64,000 bases of DNA. Source: Pseudoduganella aquatica. Its GTDB lineage: Bacteria; Pseudomonadota; Gammaproteobacteria; Burkholderiales; Burkholderiaceae_D. Of the stretch, positions 34,821 through 45,545 are shown one piece after another. The translations under genes and the position numbers were made by a program. The stretch covers positions 1 through 64,000 of the forward strand of contig NZ_WWCU01000009.1 in assembly GCF_009857595.1 (NCBI RefSeq), read 5' to 3'. Numbering within the stretch: position 1 is the stretch's first letter; each line of letters opens with the position of its first letter. The notes under the pieces are model-generated. The model worked only from the letters and a program-made list of their open reading frames with translations. It made no database searches and was not told the origin of the DNA.

Positions 34821-36209
34821 TTATTTGGCTTCCCAGCGGAATACCACCCTTTCGCCTGCCCCCTGCCCTATTTGCTGGCAGTCCATGCCGATACCGGCGG
34901 CGAACAGCAATTGTGCGGGCGTTTTCACCACCGGCAGGCGGCCGCGCTCCCAGGCCGGGATGCCCAGCGTCTGGTAGTGGTATTTCAGGGCGCGCGTGGG
35001 GCGGTTGCCGGCGGGTTTCAGGCGCTCGCCGCCGCGGCGGAACTCGATGGTGAGGTACTGGCCACGCAGCCAGGCGCCGTCCAGGCCCGCTTCGGCCCGC
35101 TCGATGTGCAGCACGCCGCCGTAGTCCGGGAAGTCCAGCGAGGCTTCGCCGTTCCAGCGGAAGTCCTGGCCGGGGGTGTCGTCGAACTGGTCTTCGCGGG
35201 TGCCGGCGATCTCGGGCAGCTTGGGGATCAGGTGCAGGCGGTCGCGGTGGCGGCGCACGTCCACTTCGGGGTGCACCACCAGCATTTGCGTGTCGTGCCG
35301 CGCTTCCAGCAGCTGCACCAGCATTTCGGACAGCCAGGCGGTGGACGGCATGCTCAGGCCGCGCAGCGCGAACCAGTGGCGCAGCAGGTTGCAGGCGCGG
35401 TCTGTGCTCATTTCGCGCAGCTTGGCCACCTGCAGGCAGTCGCCGTCCAAGGCGGCGGCCAGGTCCTGCTCGGCCAGCTCGTTCAGCAGGCGCTGGGCGG
35501 ACTGCGCGTGCTGCGCGCTGCGCGCGAAGCGCTCCTGGAAGCCGGGGAAGTACTGCGCCAGCGCGGGCATGACGGTGTGGCGCAGCGCGTTGCGGGCGTA
35601 GCGCGGGTCGTCGTTCGACTCGTCTTCGATGTGGCTGATGCCGTGTGCGGCGGCGTAGGCTTCCAACTGCTTGCGCGAGGCCGGCAGCAAGGGGCGCATC
35701 ATGACCAGGTCCGGATTGGCCAGCAGCTCGGGCGCGGTGTTGGCCGCGTCCATGCCGGACAGGCCGGCGGTGCCGGAGCCGCGCAGCAGCTGCAGCAGCA
35801 CGGTTTCGGCCTGGTCGTCCTGGTGGTGGGCGGTGAGCAGCAGGTTCACGCCGTGTTCCGCGCACATGGCGCCCAGGGCGGCGTAGCGGGCCTTGCGCGC
35901 GGCCGCTTCGGTGCCGCTCTTGCGCACGTTTTCCAGCGTGATGCGGCGCGCTTCAAAGCTCACGCCCAGGGCGGCGCATTGCTGCTCGCAGTGCGCCAGC
36001 CAGGCGTCCGCGTTGGGGCTGATGCCGTGATGGACGTGGAAGGCGTACAGCGCAATGCCCTGCGCCGCCGCGTGCGCGTGGGCCAGGTGCAGCAGCGCCG
36101 AGGAATCAAGGCCGCCGCTCAGGGCGATGGCGATGCGGCCGCCGTGCCGGGCGGAGGCCAGCGCCTCGGTGTAGATGCTGGCGAGGGTGGCGGTTTGCTG
36201 CTTTTTCAT
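34821..36209 (-). CDS. tilS: tRNA(Ile)-lysidine synthetase
   Basis: TilS converts C34 of the AUA-reading tRNA-Ile to lysidine, using ATP and lysine. The 462-residue product has the PP-loop SGGLDSS (residues 31-37), the conserved LLTAHHQDDQAETVLLQLLR near 128-147 and LLRGSGTAGLSGM. The C-terminal substrate-binding domains include GERLKPAG. I start at ATG 36209 (MKKQQTATLAS) with GGAG upstream; the open frame extends far above into accA in another reading and is not coding there. It lies between accA and lysC on the same strand. Confidence 0.93.
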   Translation of the reverse strand: MKKQQTATLASIYTEALASARHGGRIAIALSGGLDSSALLHLAHAHAAAQGIALYAFHVHHGISPNADAWLAHCEQQCAALGVSFEARRITLENVRKSGTEAAARKARYAALGAMCAEHGVNLLLTAHHQDDQAETVLLQLLRGSGTAGLSGMDAANTAPELLANPDLVMMRPLLPASRKQLEAYAAAHGISHIEDESNDDPRYARNALRHTVMPALAQYFPGFQERFARSAQHAQSAQRLLNELAEQDLAAALDGDCLQVAKLREMSTDRACNLLRHWFALRGLSMPSTAWLSEMLVQLLEARHDTQMLVVHPEVDVRRHRDRLHLIPKLPEIAGTREDQFDDTPGQDFRWNGEASLDFPDYGGVLHIERAEAGLDGAWLRGQYLTIEFRRGGERLKPAGNRPTRALKYHYQTLGIPAWERGRLPVVKTPAQLLFAAGIGMDCQQIGQGAGERVVFRWEAK

Positions 36210-36229
36210 GGGGACTCCGGATGACAAAC

Positions 36230-36257
36230 GGGGACAGGCGCTGGCGCGGCTGTCCCC
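36230..36257. repeat. Stem-loop between accA and tilS (GGGGACAG type)
   Basis: GGGGACAG (36230-36237) pairs with CTGTCCCC (36250-36257), followed on the plus strand by a run of T. The T-run orientation would terminate plus-strand transcription, opposite to the flanking genes. Confidence 0.5.
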
Positions 36258-36280
36258 TTTTTTGAACCACAGGCGAAAAA

Positions 36281-36311
36281 CCGGGGTCAGACCCGTTGGC
36301 TCCGACCCCGG
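36281..36311. repeat. Stem-loop just after accA (GGGGTC type)
   Basis: CCGGGGTC (36281-36288) and GACCCCGG (36304-36311) are perfect 8-base arms around a 15-base loop, 14 bases after the accA stop. It could stabilise the accA mRNA end. Confidence 0.5.
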
Positions 36312-36325
36312 CATTTTGCACTGGT

Positions 36326-37300
36326 TTATTCTTGCGGCGTGGTTTCCTTGAACTTGCCGTAGCCCATCAGCTTCTCGTGGCGGGCGGCGATCAGGTCCTT
36401 GGTTTTGACGCCGTGGAACTGGCGCAGCGAGTCGGCCAGGGCGCGCTTGAGCATGGTGGCCATGGCTTTCGGGTCGCGGTGGGCGCCGCCCAGCGGCTCG
36501 GAGACGATCTTGTCGATCAGGCCGATGGCTTTCAGGCGGTGCGCGGTCAGGCCCAGGGCTTCGGCGGCGTCGGCCGCGCGTTCGCTGGTCTTCCACAGGA
36601 TGGAGGCGCAGCCTTCCGGCGAGATCACCGAGTAGGTGGCGTATTGCAGCATCAGCACCTGGTCGCCCACGGCGATCGCCAGCGCGCCGCCGGAGCCGCC
36701 TTCGCCGATGATGGTGGCGATCAGCGGCACTTTCAGTTCCGCCATCACGTACAGGTTGTGGCCGATGGCTTCGGACTGGCCGCGCTCTTCGGCGTCGATG
36801 CCGGGGAACGCGCCCGGGGTGTCGACGAAGGTGAAGATGGGCAGGTTGAACTTCTCGGCCAGCTTCATCAGGCGCATGGCCTTGCGGTAGCCTTCCGGCT
36901 TGGGCATGCCGAAGTTGCGCATGGCGCGTTCTTTGGTGTCGCGGCCCTTCTGGTGGCCGATCACCATGCAAGCCTGGCCGTTGAAGCGCGCCAGGCCGCC
37001 GACGATGGACTGGTCGTCCGCATAGGTGCGGTCGCCGTGCAGTTCATGGAAGTCGGTGAAGATTTCGTTCACATAGTCCATGGTGTATGGACGCTGCGGG
37101 TGGCGCGCGATCTGCGCCACTTGCCAGGGGGTCAGCTTGGCGTAGATGTCTTTGGTCAGCTGCTGGCTCTTCTTGGCCAGGCGGTCGATCTCCTCGGAGA
37201 TGTCGACTGCCGAATCGTCTTGCACGAAACGCAGTTCTTCAATTTTGGAATCGAGTTCCGCAATCGGTTGCTCAAAATTGAGGAAAGTTGTCTTGGTCAT
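36326..37300 (-). CDS. accA: Acetyl-CoA carboxylase carboxyltransferase, alpha subunit
   Basis: AccA with AccD transfers the carboxyl group from biotin to acetyl-CoA in the first committed step of fatty-acid synthesis. The 324-residue protein is normal length and starts [20 protein letters not shown]. It includes [20 protein letters not shown] near 88-107, [20 protein letters not shown] near 160 and [12 protein letters not shown] near 199, the crotonase-like core. GGAGGTACA precedes the ATG at 37300. It is followed by tilS after two stem-loops. Confidence 0.96.
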   Translation of the reverse strand: MTKTTFLNFEQPIAELDSKIEELRFVQDDSAVDISEEIDRLAKKSQQLTKDIYAKLTPWQVAQIARHPQRPYTMDYVNEIFTDFHELHGDRTYADDQSIVGGLARFNGQACMVIGHQKGRDTKERAMRNFGMPKPEGYRKAMRLMKLAEKFNLPIFTFVDTPGAFPGIDAEERGQSEAIGHNLYVMAELKVPLIATIIGEGGSGGALAIAVGDQVLMLQYATYSVISPEGCASILWKTSERAADAAEALGLTAHRLKAIGLIDKIVSEPLGGAHRDPKAMATMLKRALADSLRQFHGVKTKDLIAARHEKLMGYGKFKETTPQE

Positions 37301-37369
37301 TGTACCTCCGTGTTGTAACCCGGACGGCGGGCGGCCCGTGGGCCAGCCTCGCGCAGGGCGAATTTTCCG

Positions 37370-38028
37370 CTATTCTACCGGAACCGGGTCCAGACTACGC
37401 CATAAATACCAGGTGGCGACGGTCCGATAGGGTTCCCAGTTGGCCGAGACTTCGCGCGCATCGCTGCGGGAAACCGGCTCGCCGGAGAAGTAGTTCTGGC
37501 TGATGCCCTGGATCAGACCGGGGTCGTCCAGCGGCAAAACATTGGGACGGAGCAGATTAAATATCAAAAACATCTCCGCTGTCCAGCGGGTGATGCCGCG
37601 TATCTGCACCAGTTCGGCGATGACGGCTTCGTCATCCATCTGGTCCCACTGGCTGGCGTGGACCTTCTTGGTCTTGAAGTTGTCGGCCAGGTCCAGGATG
37701 TATTCGGTCTTGCGCTTGGACAGGCCGCAGGCGGACAGCTCCTCGGCGCCGGCCTTGAGCACGGCGGCCGGGGTGAATTTCGGGCAGGCCGCCAGCAGCT
37801 TCTGCCAGGCGGCAGCGGCGGCCTTGGGCGTGACCTGCTGCTTGACGATGGAGCGGGCCAGGGTCGTGAACGGGTCGTCGTGGCCGACCAGGTGCAGGTC
37901 GCCAAACTGCGGGATGAGCTTTTTCATGATGCGGTCGCGCTTCATGAGCTCCTGCTTGGCTTCTTCCCAGTACGGCGGCACTGCTACCGCTGGGGACTGC
38001 GCCCCCATCATGTCCGTGGCCTTCACCA

Positions 38029-38029
<1 letters not shown>
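37370..38029 (-). CDS. DNA-3-methyladenine glycosylase II family protein
   Basis: This 219-residue HhH-GPD base-excision glycosylase has helix-hairpin-helix LVQIRGITRWTAEMFLIF (about 140-157), then the catalytic acid in VLPLDDPGL (Asp168-Asp169). It removes alkylated purines such as 3-methyladenine. It lacks the N-terminal AraC-like domain of E. coli AlkA and matches the shorter enzymes common in betaproteobacteria. Its ATG overlaps the cysS stop (TAATG), so it is translationally coupled to the tRNA synthetase. Confidence 0.88.
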
Positions 38030-39435
<1,406 letters not shown>

Positions 39436-39563
39436 CGGACTCTTGCGTTTTTGTTAAGTGCAAGCCAGCCGGACAATACGAGAACCGGGCGCGGGCACTT
39501 CTGGTGCCGCACCGGGCTCTCAAGCATTTCCGTGGAGACTGACCGACCCTCGGTATCTTGTTG

Positions 39564-39579
39564 TTCTAGTTTGCTAGAA
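39564..39579. promoter_or_regulatory. Inverted repeat in the cysS / ppiA divergent region
   Basis: TTCTAG-TTTG-CTAGAA has perfect 6-base arms. It lies midway between the two starts and could be an operator or overlap promoter elements. Confidence 0.3.
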
Positions 39580-39675
39580 TGAAACGTCAACGCTTAGTAT
39601 AGCATTGATAAAAACCGGACTGCCCCGATCTTGGACTGGTTTTAACAGAACATCCACAAAAAAAGGACCGACCCT

Positions 39676-40290
39676 ATGCAAGACACCAAGACCCTGCTGG
39701 CAAAATTCATGAGCCTGTTCGCCGGCGTGGCCCTGTCCGGCGCCGTGGCCGCCGCGCCCGCAGCCCCCAACCTGACGCCCCAGGTCTCGCTGAAAACCAC
39801 CGAAGGCGAGATCGTGCTGGAGCTGAACCAGGAAAAAGCGCCCAAGTCCGTGGCCAACTTCCTGTCCTACGTGAAAAGCGGCCATTACAAGGGCACCATC
39901 TTCCACCGCGTGATCGATGGCTTCATGATACAGGCCGGCGGCTACACCGTGGACCTGAAGGGCAAGCCGACCCGCCCGCCCGTGGTGAGCGAATCGCAGA
40001 ACGGCCTGAAGAATGAAACCTATAGCGTGGCCATGGCCCGCACCGGCAACCCGAACTCCGCCACCGCCCAGTTCTTCATCAACGTGGTCGACAATACCGG
40101 CCTGGACTACCCCGGCCAGGACGGCTTCGGCTACACCGTGTTCGGCAAGGTGGTGAAGGGCCAGGAGGTGGTGGACAAGATCAAGGGCGTGCTGGTGGAC
40201 GACAAGGGCATCTTCCAGAATATCCCGGTCAAACCCATCGTGATCACGTCCGCCACGGTACTGAAAACGCCGGTCGCCGCGACGCAGTAA
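39676..40290 (+). CDS. ppiA: Periplasmic peptidyl-prolyl cis-trans isomerase, cyclophilin type
   Basis: This 204-residue cyclophilin has a cleavable signal peptide (FMSLFAGVALSGAVAAAP), so it is exported. The core reads VSLKTTEGEIVLELNQEKAP, then FHRVIDGFMIQAGGYT (catalytic Arg of FHRVI) and SATAQFFINVVDNTGLD. It should help fold proline-containing periplasmic or outer-membrane proteins. AAGGA lies upstream of ATG 39676. A cytoplasmic paralogue (ppiB) follows after 74 bases, a pairing common in this group. Confidence 0.92.
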   Translation: MQDTKTLLAKFMSLFAGVALSGAVAAAPAAPNLTPQVSLKTTEGEIVLELNQEKAPKSVANFLSYVKSGHYKGTIFHRVIDGFMIQAGGYTVDLKGKPTRPPVVSESQNGLKNETYSVAMARTGNPNSATAQFFINVVDNTGLDYPGQDGFGYTVFGKVVKGQEVVDKIKGVLVDDKGIFQNIPVKPIVITSATVLKTPVAATQ

Positions 40291-40364
40291 AATAGCGCTT
40301 TGGCCGCGCCTGATGTATAGTCCCGGCCCTGTACAGAACACACATAACTACCTCAAGGAAAATC

Positions 40365-40856
40365 ATGACCAAAATCGTCATCACCACCAACCTGGGCAAG
40401 ATCACCGCTGAGCTGGATGCTGAAAAAGCGCCGAAAACGGTTGAGAACTTCCTGGCCTACATGAACGCCGGCCACTACAGCAACACCATCTTCCACCGCG
40501 TGATCGACGGTTTCATGATCCAGGGCGGCGGTTTCGAGCCAGGCATGAAGCAGAAGCCGGCCGACACCACCGTGGAAAACGAAGCCAAGAACGGCCTGAA
40601 AAACGAGCCCTACACCCTGGCCATGGCCCGCACCTCGGCGCCGCACTCGGCATCGGCCCAGTTCTTCATCAACGTGAAGAACAACTCCTTCCTGGACTAC
40701 CCAGGCCAGGACGGCTGGGGCTACGCCGTGTTCGGTAAAGTGACCGAAGGCACCGAAGTCGTCGACGCGATGAAAAAAGTGAAAACCACCCGCAGCGGCA
40801 TGTTCGCCGACGTGCCAGTGGAAGACATCATCATCGAGAAAGTCGAAGCTGTTTAA
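40365..40856 (+). CDS. ppiB: Cytoplasmic peptidyl-prolyl cis-trans isomerase, cyclophilin type
   Basis: The 163-residue protein is all core, with no signal peptide: VITTNLGKITAELDAEKAPK at the start, FHRVIDGFMIQGGGFEPGM near 44-62 and ASAQFFINVKNNSFLDYPGQ near 100. Length and order fit PpiB. AAGGAAAATC precedes the ATG. It follows ppiA with a promoter-like extended -10 (TGTATAGT near 40311) in between, so it may be transcribed separately. The lpxH gene starts 14 bases after it and is probably co-transcribed. Confidence 0.93.
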   Translation: MTKIVITTNLGKITAELDAEKAPKTVENFLAYMNAGHYSNTIFHRVIDGFMIQGGGFEPGMKQKPADTTVENEAKNGLKNEPYTLAMARTSAPHSASAQFFINVKNNSFLDYPGQDGWGYAVFGKVTEGTEVVDAMKKVKTTRSGMFADVPVEDIIIEKVEAV

Positions 40857-40870
40857 TTAAGCACCACCCG

Positions 40871-41638
40871 ATGCAGGCCGACGACACCAAGCGCATTCGC
40901 GCCCTTTTCATCTCCGACCTGCATCTGCAGCCGGCCCAGCCCGCCATCACGGCGGCCTTCCATGCCTTCATGGAACAGCAGGCGCCGGCTGCCGACGCCC
41001 TTTACCTGCTCGGCGACCTGTTCGAGTACTGGGCCGGCGACGACGACCTCGCCGAACCTTTCCATCGAGAAATTACCGCAGCCATCCGCCGTGTCAGCGA
41101 TGCGGGTGTGGCCGTCTACTGGATAGCGGGCAACCGCGACTTCCTGGCGGGCGACGGCTTTGCCGCCGCTTCCGGCGCCACCATCCTGCCCGAGACCTGG
41201 GTGGCCGACATTGCCGGCCTGCGCGTGGTGCTGCTGCACGGCGATGCCCAGTGCACGGACGACGTGAAATACATGGAATTCCGCGCCCAGGTGCGCCAGC
41301 CCGCGTGGCAGCAGCAATTCCTGGCCATGCCGCTGGCGCAGCGCAAGGCCATCATCGCCGGCCTGCGCGACAACAGCCGCAAGGCCCACGGCGAGAAGTC
41401 CTACGAGATCATGGACGTGACGCCGCAGGCGATTGCGGACATCTTCGACCAGACCGGCGCCACCGTCATGATCCACGGCCATACGCACCGCCCTGCCCTG
41501 CACGATGTGGACGGCAAGCGCCGCTACGTGCTGCCCGACTGGGAGCCTGCGGCCACGCCGCCGCGCGGCGGCTGGATCGCCATCGGCGCCGATGGCGCCA
41601 TCACGCGCCACCAGCTGGATGGGGCCTTTATCGGCTGA
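40871..41638 (+). CDS. lpxH: UDP-2,3-diacylglucosamine diphosphatase
   Basis: LpxH hydrolyses UDP-diacylglucosamine to lipid X in lipid A synthesis, at the inner membrane. The 255-residue calcineurin-like phosphoesterase has the metal motifs in order: ALFISDLHLQP (residues 11-21), YLLGDLFEYWAGDDD near 41-55, AGNRDFLAG near 83, LLHGDAQCTDD near 118 and MIHGHTHRPALH near 197. The ribosome site is weak (ACCACCCG before ATG 40871), suggesting coupling with ppiB. The ppiB-lpxH order is common in betaproteobacteria. Confidence 0.93.
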   Translation: MQADDTKRIRALFISDLHLQPAQPAITAAFHAFMEQQAPAADALYLLGDLFEYWAGDDDLAEPFHREITAAIRRVSDAGVAVYWIAGNRDFLAGDGFAAASGATILPETWVADIAGLRVVLLHGDAQCTDDVKYMEFRAQVRQPAWQQQFLAMPLAQRKAIIAGLRDNSRKAHGEKSYEIMDVTPQAIADIFDQTGATVMIHGHTHRPALHDVDGKRRYVLPDWEPAATPPRGGWIAIGADGAITRHQLDGAFIG

Positions 41639-41687
41639 TGCCACCCGTTGCCTACTTTTTGTTACATGTTAGAACCAAGCCAGCGCG

Positions 41688-41693
41688 TATAAT
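41688..41693 (+). promoter_or_regulatory. -10 element for the solute-binding protein gene
   Basis: A perfect TATAAT lies 30 bases upstream of ATG 41723. The -35 at the right distance is poor, so activation or an extended contact may be needed. Confidence 0.4.
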
Positions 41694-41722
41694 CTTTTCA
41701 TCAATGTGAAATCGCAGTCCCG

Positions 41723-42469
41723 ATGAAATTTGCTTTACTACTGGCCACGCCCTTGCAGCTGGCTGCAACGCTGGCCTTCGCCGCGCCGCCCATTACGGTC
41801 GCCTGGTCGGAGAAGCCGCCCTATTACTACATTGAAGACGGCATGGACAAAGGCTTCATGCTGGCTTATGGCAAAACCGTGTTTGCCGCAGCGGGCATCG
41901 ACGCGTCTTTTGTGCGCGAACCGCAAAAACGCATCTGGTCACGCTTCCGCACCGGCACGCGCAACTACTGCTCCATTGGCTGGTACCACCTGGCGGAACG
42001 CACCGCCATCGCGCAATACTCGCTGCCGATCTACACCGACCCAAGCCAGATGGTGCTGATCGCGCCCAAGTCCGTGGCGCAAGTGCAAGCGCACGCCACG
42101 CTGGCGTCCATGCTGGCCGACCCCACGCTGACGCTGGGCCTGCTGGACGGTTCGTCCTACGGCGCGGAGCTGGACGCGCGCATCAAGGACAGCGCCAACC
42201 GCAAGATGCTCAGCAGCGTGAACAGCGTGGGCATGATGCAGATGGTGGCGGCGGACCGCGTGTCCTACATGCTGTCCGACCGCACCGACTGGAACTACAC
42301 GCGCATCCGCCACCGCAGCCTGGACAACGTGGTGCAGTATGAGGTGCCGGACGTGCCGCCCGGCCTCAAGCGCCATATCGTGTGCAGCAAAGACATCCCC
42401 GCCGCCACGATGGAAAAGCTGAACCAGGCCATCCGCATTACGCCCAAGCCGGTTCCGCAGGAACGATAG
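41723..42469 (+). CDS. Periplasmic solute-binding-like protein (SBP family 3 type)
   Basis: The 248-residue protein has a signal peptide (MKFALLLATPLQLAATLAFA) and the opening of family 3 binding proteins (PPITVAWSEKPPYYYIEDGM). Next come GFMLAYGKTVFAAAGIDASF and a Cys near 77 in NYCSIGWYH. No transporter permease or ATPase gene is adjacent, so it may be an orphan receptor or a periplasmic enzyme-like member of the group, as is common in this order. Ligand unknown. It is a single gene between lpxH and the small-protein/lipoprotein pair. Confidence 0.7.
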   Translation: MKFALLLATPLQLAATLAFAAPPITVAWSEKPPYYYIEDGMDKGFMLAYGKTVFAAAGIDASFVREPQKRIWSRFRTGTRNYCSIGWYHLAERTAIAQYSLPIYTDPSQMVLIAPKSVAQVQAHATLASMLADPTLTLGLLDGSSYGAELDARIKDSANRKMLSSVNSVGMMQMVAADRVSYMLSDRTDWNYTRIRHRSLDNVVQYEVPDVPPGLKRHIVCSKDIPAATMEKLNQAIRITPKPVPQER

Positions 42470-42589
42470 CCGCCGCGCCGGCCTTGGGCTGTGGTTTTTT
42501 TGACAATCATAATCGCAGCAATTTACATGCAGCCTTTTTTGCAGCAGTATTGGATATCTTATTGATAACAAAATCAAGAAAGGTATCCC

Positions 42590-42832
42590 ATGTCGCTGTT
42601 CGCCCTCATCATCGACGATGAATATAGCCACTCTCCCACCCCGCGCCTGATCGTAACCGGCCCTACGGCGGCGTCGGTGCAGGGCGCCGGGCAGCAGTTC
42701 GACCCGTATGCCCCCTATACAAAAATTATCAAGACCGACTTCGCCATCACCCAGCAGCAGGCGGTGACGCTGACGAGCACCGTCAACAACCAGCCTGTTC
42801 CTGCACACGTCTGCAAGCTCACCGCGCTCTGA
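42590..42832 (+). CDS. Unrecognised small protein, 80 aa, paired with a lipoprotein
   Basis: A short soluble protein (MSLFALIIDDEYSHSPTPRL, ending PVPAHVCKLTAL) with one Cys and no signal peptide or transmembrane segment. AAAGG lies six bases before ATG 42590. A TTGACA at about 42498 followed 17 bases later by TTACAT could be its promoter. It precedes the lipoprotein gene by seven bases, so the two are almost certainly one operon. I recognise no family. Function unknown. Confidence 0.65.
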   Translation: MSLFALIIDDEYSHSPTPRLIVTGPTAASVQGAGQQFDPYAPYTKIIKTDFAITQQQAVTLTSTVNNQPVPAHVCKLTAL

Positions 42833-42839
42833 GGGAAAT

Positions 42840-44117
42840 ATGAAACAGACAACACTGTGCGCAGCGGCAGCGCTGCTGGTGGCCGGCTGCACTCCGTCGA
42901 TTGAATACGGCCGCCGCTCGGTCAACGAGCCGGCCTTCCCCGTGATTTACGCCAAGCCAAAGGTCATCATCGGCTCCAGCGCCCAGCCGCCGGACAAGGG
43001 CGAGAGCGCAGCGCCGGCCGGCGGGGACGGCTCGCCCGTCAAGGCGCGCATTGACTACAGCAATATGGCGATCGAGGACGTGGCCAAGCTGCGCAAGGCG
43101 TTTGACGACGAGGCGCCGGAACCCAAATTCAATGGCAACCGGACGGTGTTCAAGCGCACGCTGGTCGCCGCCATCACGAAAGGCGAGTACCGGCCAGCCG
43201 ACCGCTTCGTGAATTTCCGCCTGCGCATCACGCCGGACAATTTTGAATTCGTCGATTACAAAAGCACGGCGACCGACTACAGCGTGGTCAATATCGAAAA
43301 GCTGTCGCTGGAGAAGTCCAATAGCGCGGGCCTCGAGCTGGTTGGCGGCAAGCCGGTGGAGGCAACCATCAAGGCCGGCACCGCGCGCACCTTGACGGAA
43401 AGCGGCGACGTGTCCGTCCGTGTGGAGAACACCACCACCAATATCGACTACAGAACGCTGGACATTTACCGCGAGGCGGAGCGCGGCATCGATTTGTCCG
43501 GAAATACCCTGGTGAACGTGAGCGTGACCTCGCAGCGCCAGTTCAACGCGACCCAGACCGATGTCGACTATATCGCCACCGCGCTGAAGCTGACCGACAA
43601 AGGCAAGCTGCTTCCGCCGGCGCAGGCCGAGATTAAAACCTCGTTCCTGCAATACCTCAAGCCTCGGGACCTGACGGCAAAAATATCGTTCGACTACGTT
43701 ATCCGGCGCGTGGCGGTGCGCGCCAATGAATACTCCGAGCACAACCAGACCGCGTACTACGAACTTGGCAATTGCACCCAGTCCAAGGCCGTGATCGTCC
43801 GCGCCCGCGATCTGGACATTCCGCGCTGGAGCATCGCCGCCAGGTACCCGGGCCAGGGCAGGACCGTTGTCCAGCTCCAGAATGCTTTCGGCGCCTTCCC
43901 GCTGGCATTTACCGACTACGTCAAAGCCAGGCAGCTCATGGACTGGATGCGGCTTCAAAGAGCGCGCAGCGCAGGCGAGCAACAGTTCGTTTTAGACGGC
44001 CTGGCCGGCGGCGCGCCCCCCGGCGTCTATCCCGATCTGAGCATCGTCGCGTCCAGCGAGGTCTGGACGGATGCCGCCGAAGGCGCATGGGATTGCAGTA
44101 CCCGGACCGTCCAGTAA
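42840..44117 (+). CDS. Unrecognised outer-membrane-type lipoprotein, 425 aa
   Basis: The N-terminus MKQTTLCAAAALLVAGCTPS is a signal peptide with a clean lipobox (VAGC, Cys17) and no Asp at +2, so an outer-membrane destination is expected. The mature 409 residues have no motif that I know. They are rich in beta-type sequence (VSVRVENTTTNIDYRTLDIY) and contain a Cys near 311 (ELGNCTQSKAV) and one near the C-terminus (WDCSTRTVQ). GAGGGAAAT precedes the ATG. It forms a two-gene operon with the 80-residue protein and is convergent with gudD. A surface or envelope-assembly role is only a guess. Confidence 0.7.
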   Translation: MKQTTLCAAAALLVAGCTPSIEYGRRSVNEPAFPVIYAKPKVIIGSSAQPPDKGESAAPAGGDGSPVKARIDYSNMAIEDVAKLRKAFDDEAPEPKFNGNRTVFKRTLVAAITKGEYRPADRFVNFRLRITPDNFEFVDYKSTATDYSVVNIEKLSLEKSNSAGLELVGGKPVEATIKAGTARTLTESGDVSVRVENTTTNIDYRTLDIYREAERGIDLSGNTLVNVSVTSQRQFNATQTDVDYIATALKLTDKGKLLPPAQAEIKTSFLQYLKPRDLTAKISFDYVIRRVAVRANEYSEHNQTAYYELGNCTQSKAVIVRARDLDIPRWSIAARYPGQGRTVVQLQNAFGAFPLAFTDYVKARQLMDWMRLQRARSAGEQQFVLDGLAGGAPPGVYPDLSIVASSEVWTDAAEGAWDCSTRTVQ

Positions 44118-44127
44118 ACCGGCAAAT

Positions 44128-45459
44128 TCAACGCACGAAGCTCGGGCGCTTGTTGTCGAACTTCCAGCCGGGGAAGTAGAACTGCATGGCCACCGCGTCG
44201 TCGCGCGCGCCCAGGCCCATGCCGAGATAGGTCTGGTGTGCCGCTTCGATGGCGTCCATGTCCACTTCCACGCCCAGGCCGGCCTTGTCCGGCACGCTGA
44301 TCTGGCCGCCCTGGATTTGCAGCGGCGCCTTGGTCAGGCGCTGGCCGTCCTGCCAGATCCAGTGCGTGTCGATGGCGGTGATGTTGCCCGGCGCCGCAGC
44401 GGCGACATGGGTGAACATGGCCAGCGAAATGTCGAAGTGGTTGTTCGAATGCGAACCCCAGGTCAGGCCCCACTCATTGCACATCTGCGCCACGCGCACG
44501 GAGCCCTGCATGGTCCAGAAGTGCGGGTCGGCCAGCGGAATGTCCACCGATTGCAGCTGGATGGAGTGGCCCATTTCGCGCCAGTCGGTGGCGATCATAT
44601 TGGTGGCGGTGCGCAGGCCGGTGGCGCGGCGGAACTCGGCCATCACTTCGCGGCCGGAGTAGCCGTTCTCGGCGCCGCACGGGTCTTCCGCGTAGGCCAG
44701 CACGTGGTGCTGGTCGCGGCACAGGCGGATCGCGTCCTTGAGCGACCAGGCGCCGTTCGGGTCCAGGGTGATGCGCGCGTCCGGGAAGCGCTCGGCCAGC
44801 GCCGTCACCGCCTCGATCTCCTCCTCGCCGCGCAGCACGCCGCCCTTCAGCTTGAAGTCCTTGAAGCCATAGCGCGCATAGGCCGCTTCGGCCAGCGCCA
44901 CCACCGCTTCCGGCGTCATCGCCTTCTCGTGGCGCAGGCGCAGCCAGTCGTCCGCCGCATCCGGCTCGCTGTTGTAAGGCAGGTCGGTCACGGTGCGGTC
45001 GCCCACGTAGAACAGATAGCCCAGCACCGGCACTACACTGCGCTGCTGGCCGTCGCCCAGCAAGGCGCACACCGGCACGTTCAGGAACTGGCCCAGCAGG
45101 TCCAGCAACGCCGATTCCAGCGCGGTGACGGCGTGGATGGCAATGCGCAGGTCGAAGGTCTGCAGGCCGCGGCCGGCCGAGTCGCGCTCGGCGAAGGCGG
45201 TGCGCGCGGCGTTCAGGACGGCTTTGTAGTTGCCGATGGATTGTCCCACCACCATGGCCTGCGCGTCTTCCAGCGTCTTGCGGATCGCCTCGCCGCCCGG
45301 CACCTCACCCACGCCGGTGTTGCCGGCGCTGTCCGTGATCAGCACGATATTGCGGGTGAAATATGGGCCGTGCGCGCCGCTCAGGTTGAGCAGCATGCCG
45401 TCGCGGCCTGCCACGGGAATGACGCGCATGGCTGTGACCACTGGGGTGGAATTCTGCAT
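44128..45459 (-). CDS. gudD: Glucarate dehydratase
   Basis: GudD is an enolase-superfamily enzyme that dehydrates D-glucarate (or L-idarate) to 5-keto-4-deoxyglucarate. The 443-residue protein starts [20 protein letters not shown]. It shows the base Lys in [10 protein letters not shown], the metal ligands of ITLDPNGAW (Asp) and YAEDPCG (Glu), [11 protein letters not shown], and the second base region [19 protein letters not shown] precedes ATG 45459; the frame above it is not needed. It is divergent from a LacI regulator that probably controls it. The later pathway genes are not in the window. Confidence 0.92.
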   Translation of the reverse strand: MQNSTPVVTAMRVIPVAGRDGMLLNLSGAHGPYFTRNIVLITDSAGNTGVGEVPGGEAIRKTLEDAQAMVVGQSIGNYKAVLNAARTAFAERDSAGRGLQTFDLRIAIHAVTALESALLDLLGQFLNVPVCALLGDGQQRSVVPVLGYLFYVGDRTVTDLPYNSEPDAADDWLRLRHEKAMTPEAVVALAEAAYARYGFKDFKLKGGVLRGEEEIEAVTALAERFPDARITLDPNGAWSLKDAIRLCRDQHHVLAYAEDPCGAENGYSGREVMAEFRRATGLRTATNMIATDWREMGHSIQLQSVDIPLADPHFWTMQGSVRVAQMCNEWGLTWGSHSNNHFDISLAMFTHVAAAAPGNITAIDTHWIWQDGQRLTKAPLQIQGGQISVPDKAGLGVEVDMDAIEAAHQTYLGMGLGARDDAVAMQFYFPGWKFDNKRPSFVR

Positions 45460-45545
45460 CTTTGCCTCCAAATGATTGAAAATGATATATAGTTCCAAGT
45501 AATTACATCAAATCCTACCATAATTAAGCGGAGTCGTCGTACAAC

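Noticed and set aside
36230..36257. Terminator of the accA gene
   Set aside because: The T-run follows the stem only on the plus strand, opposite to accA and tilS, so it is listed as a stem-loop repeat.
34821..36971. 716-codon minus-strand frame extending tilS upstream
   Set aside because: The part above 36209 runs out of frame through accA. TilS itself starts at ATG 36209 with a ribosome site.
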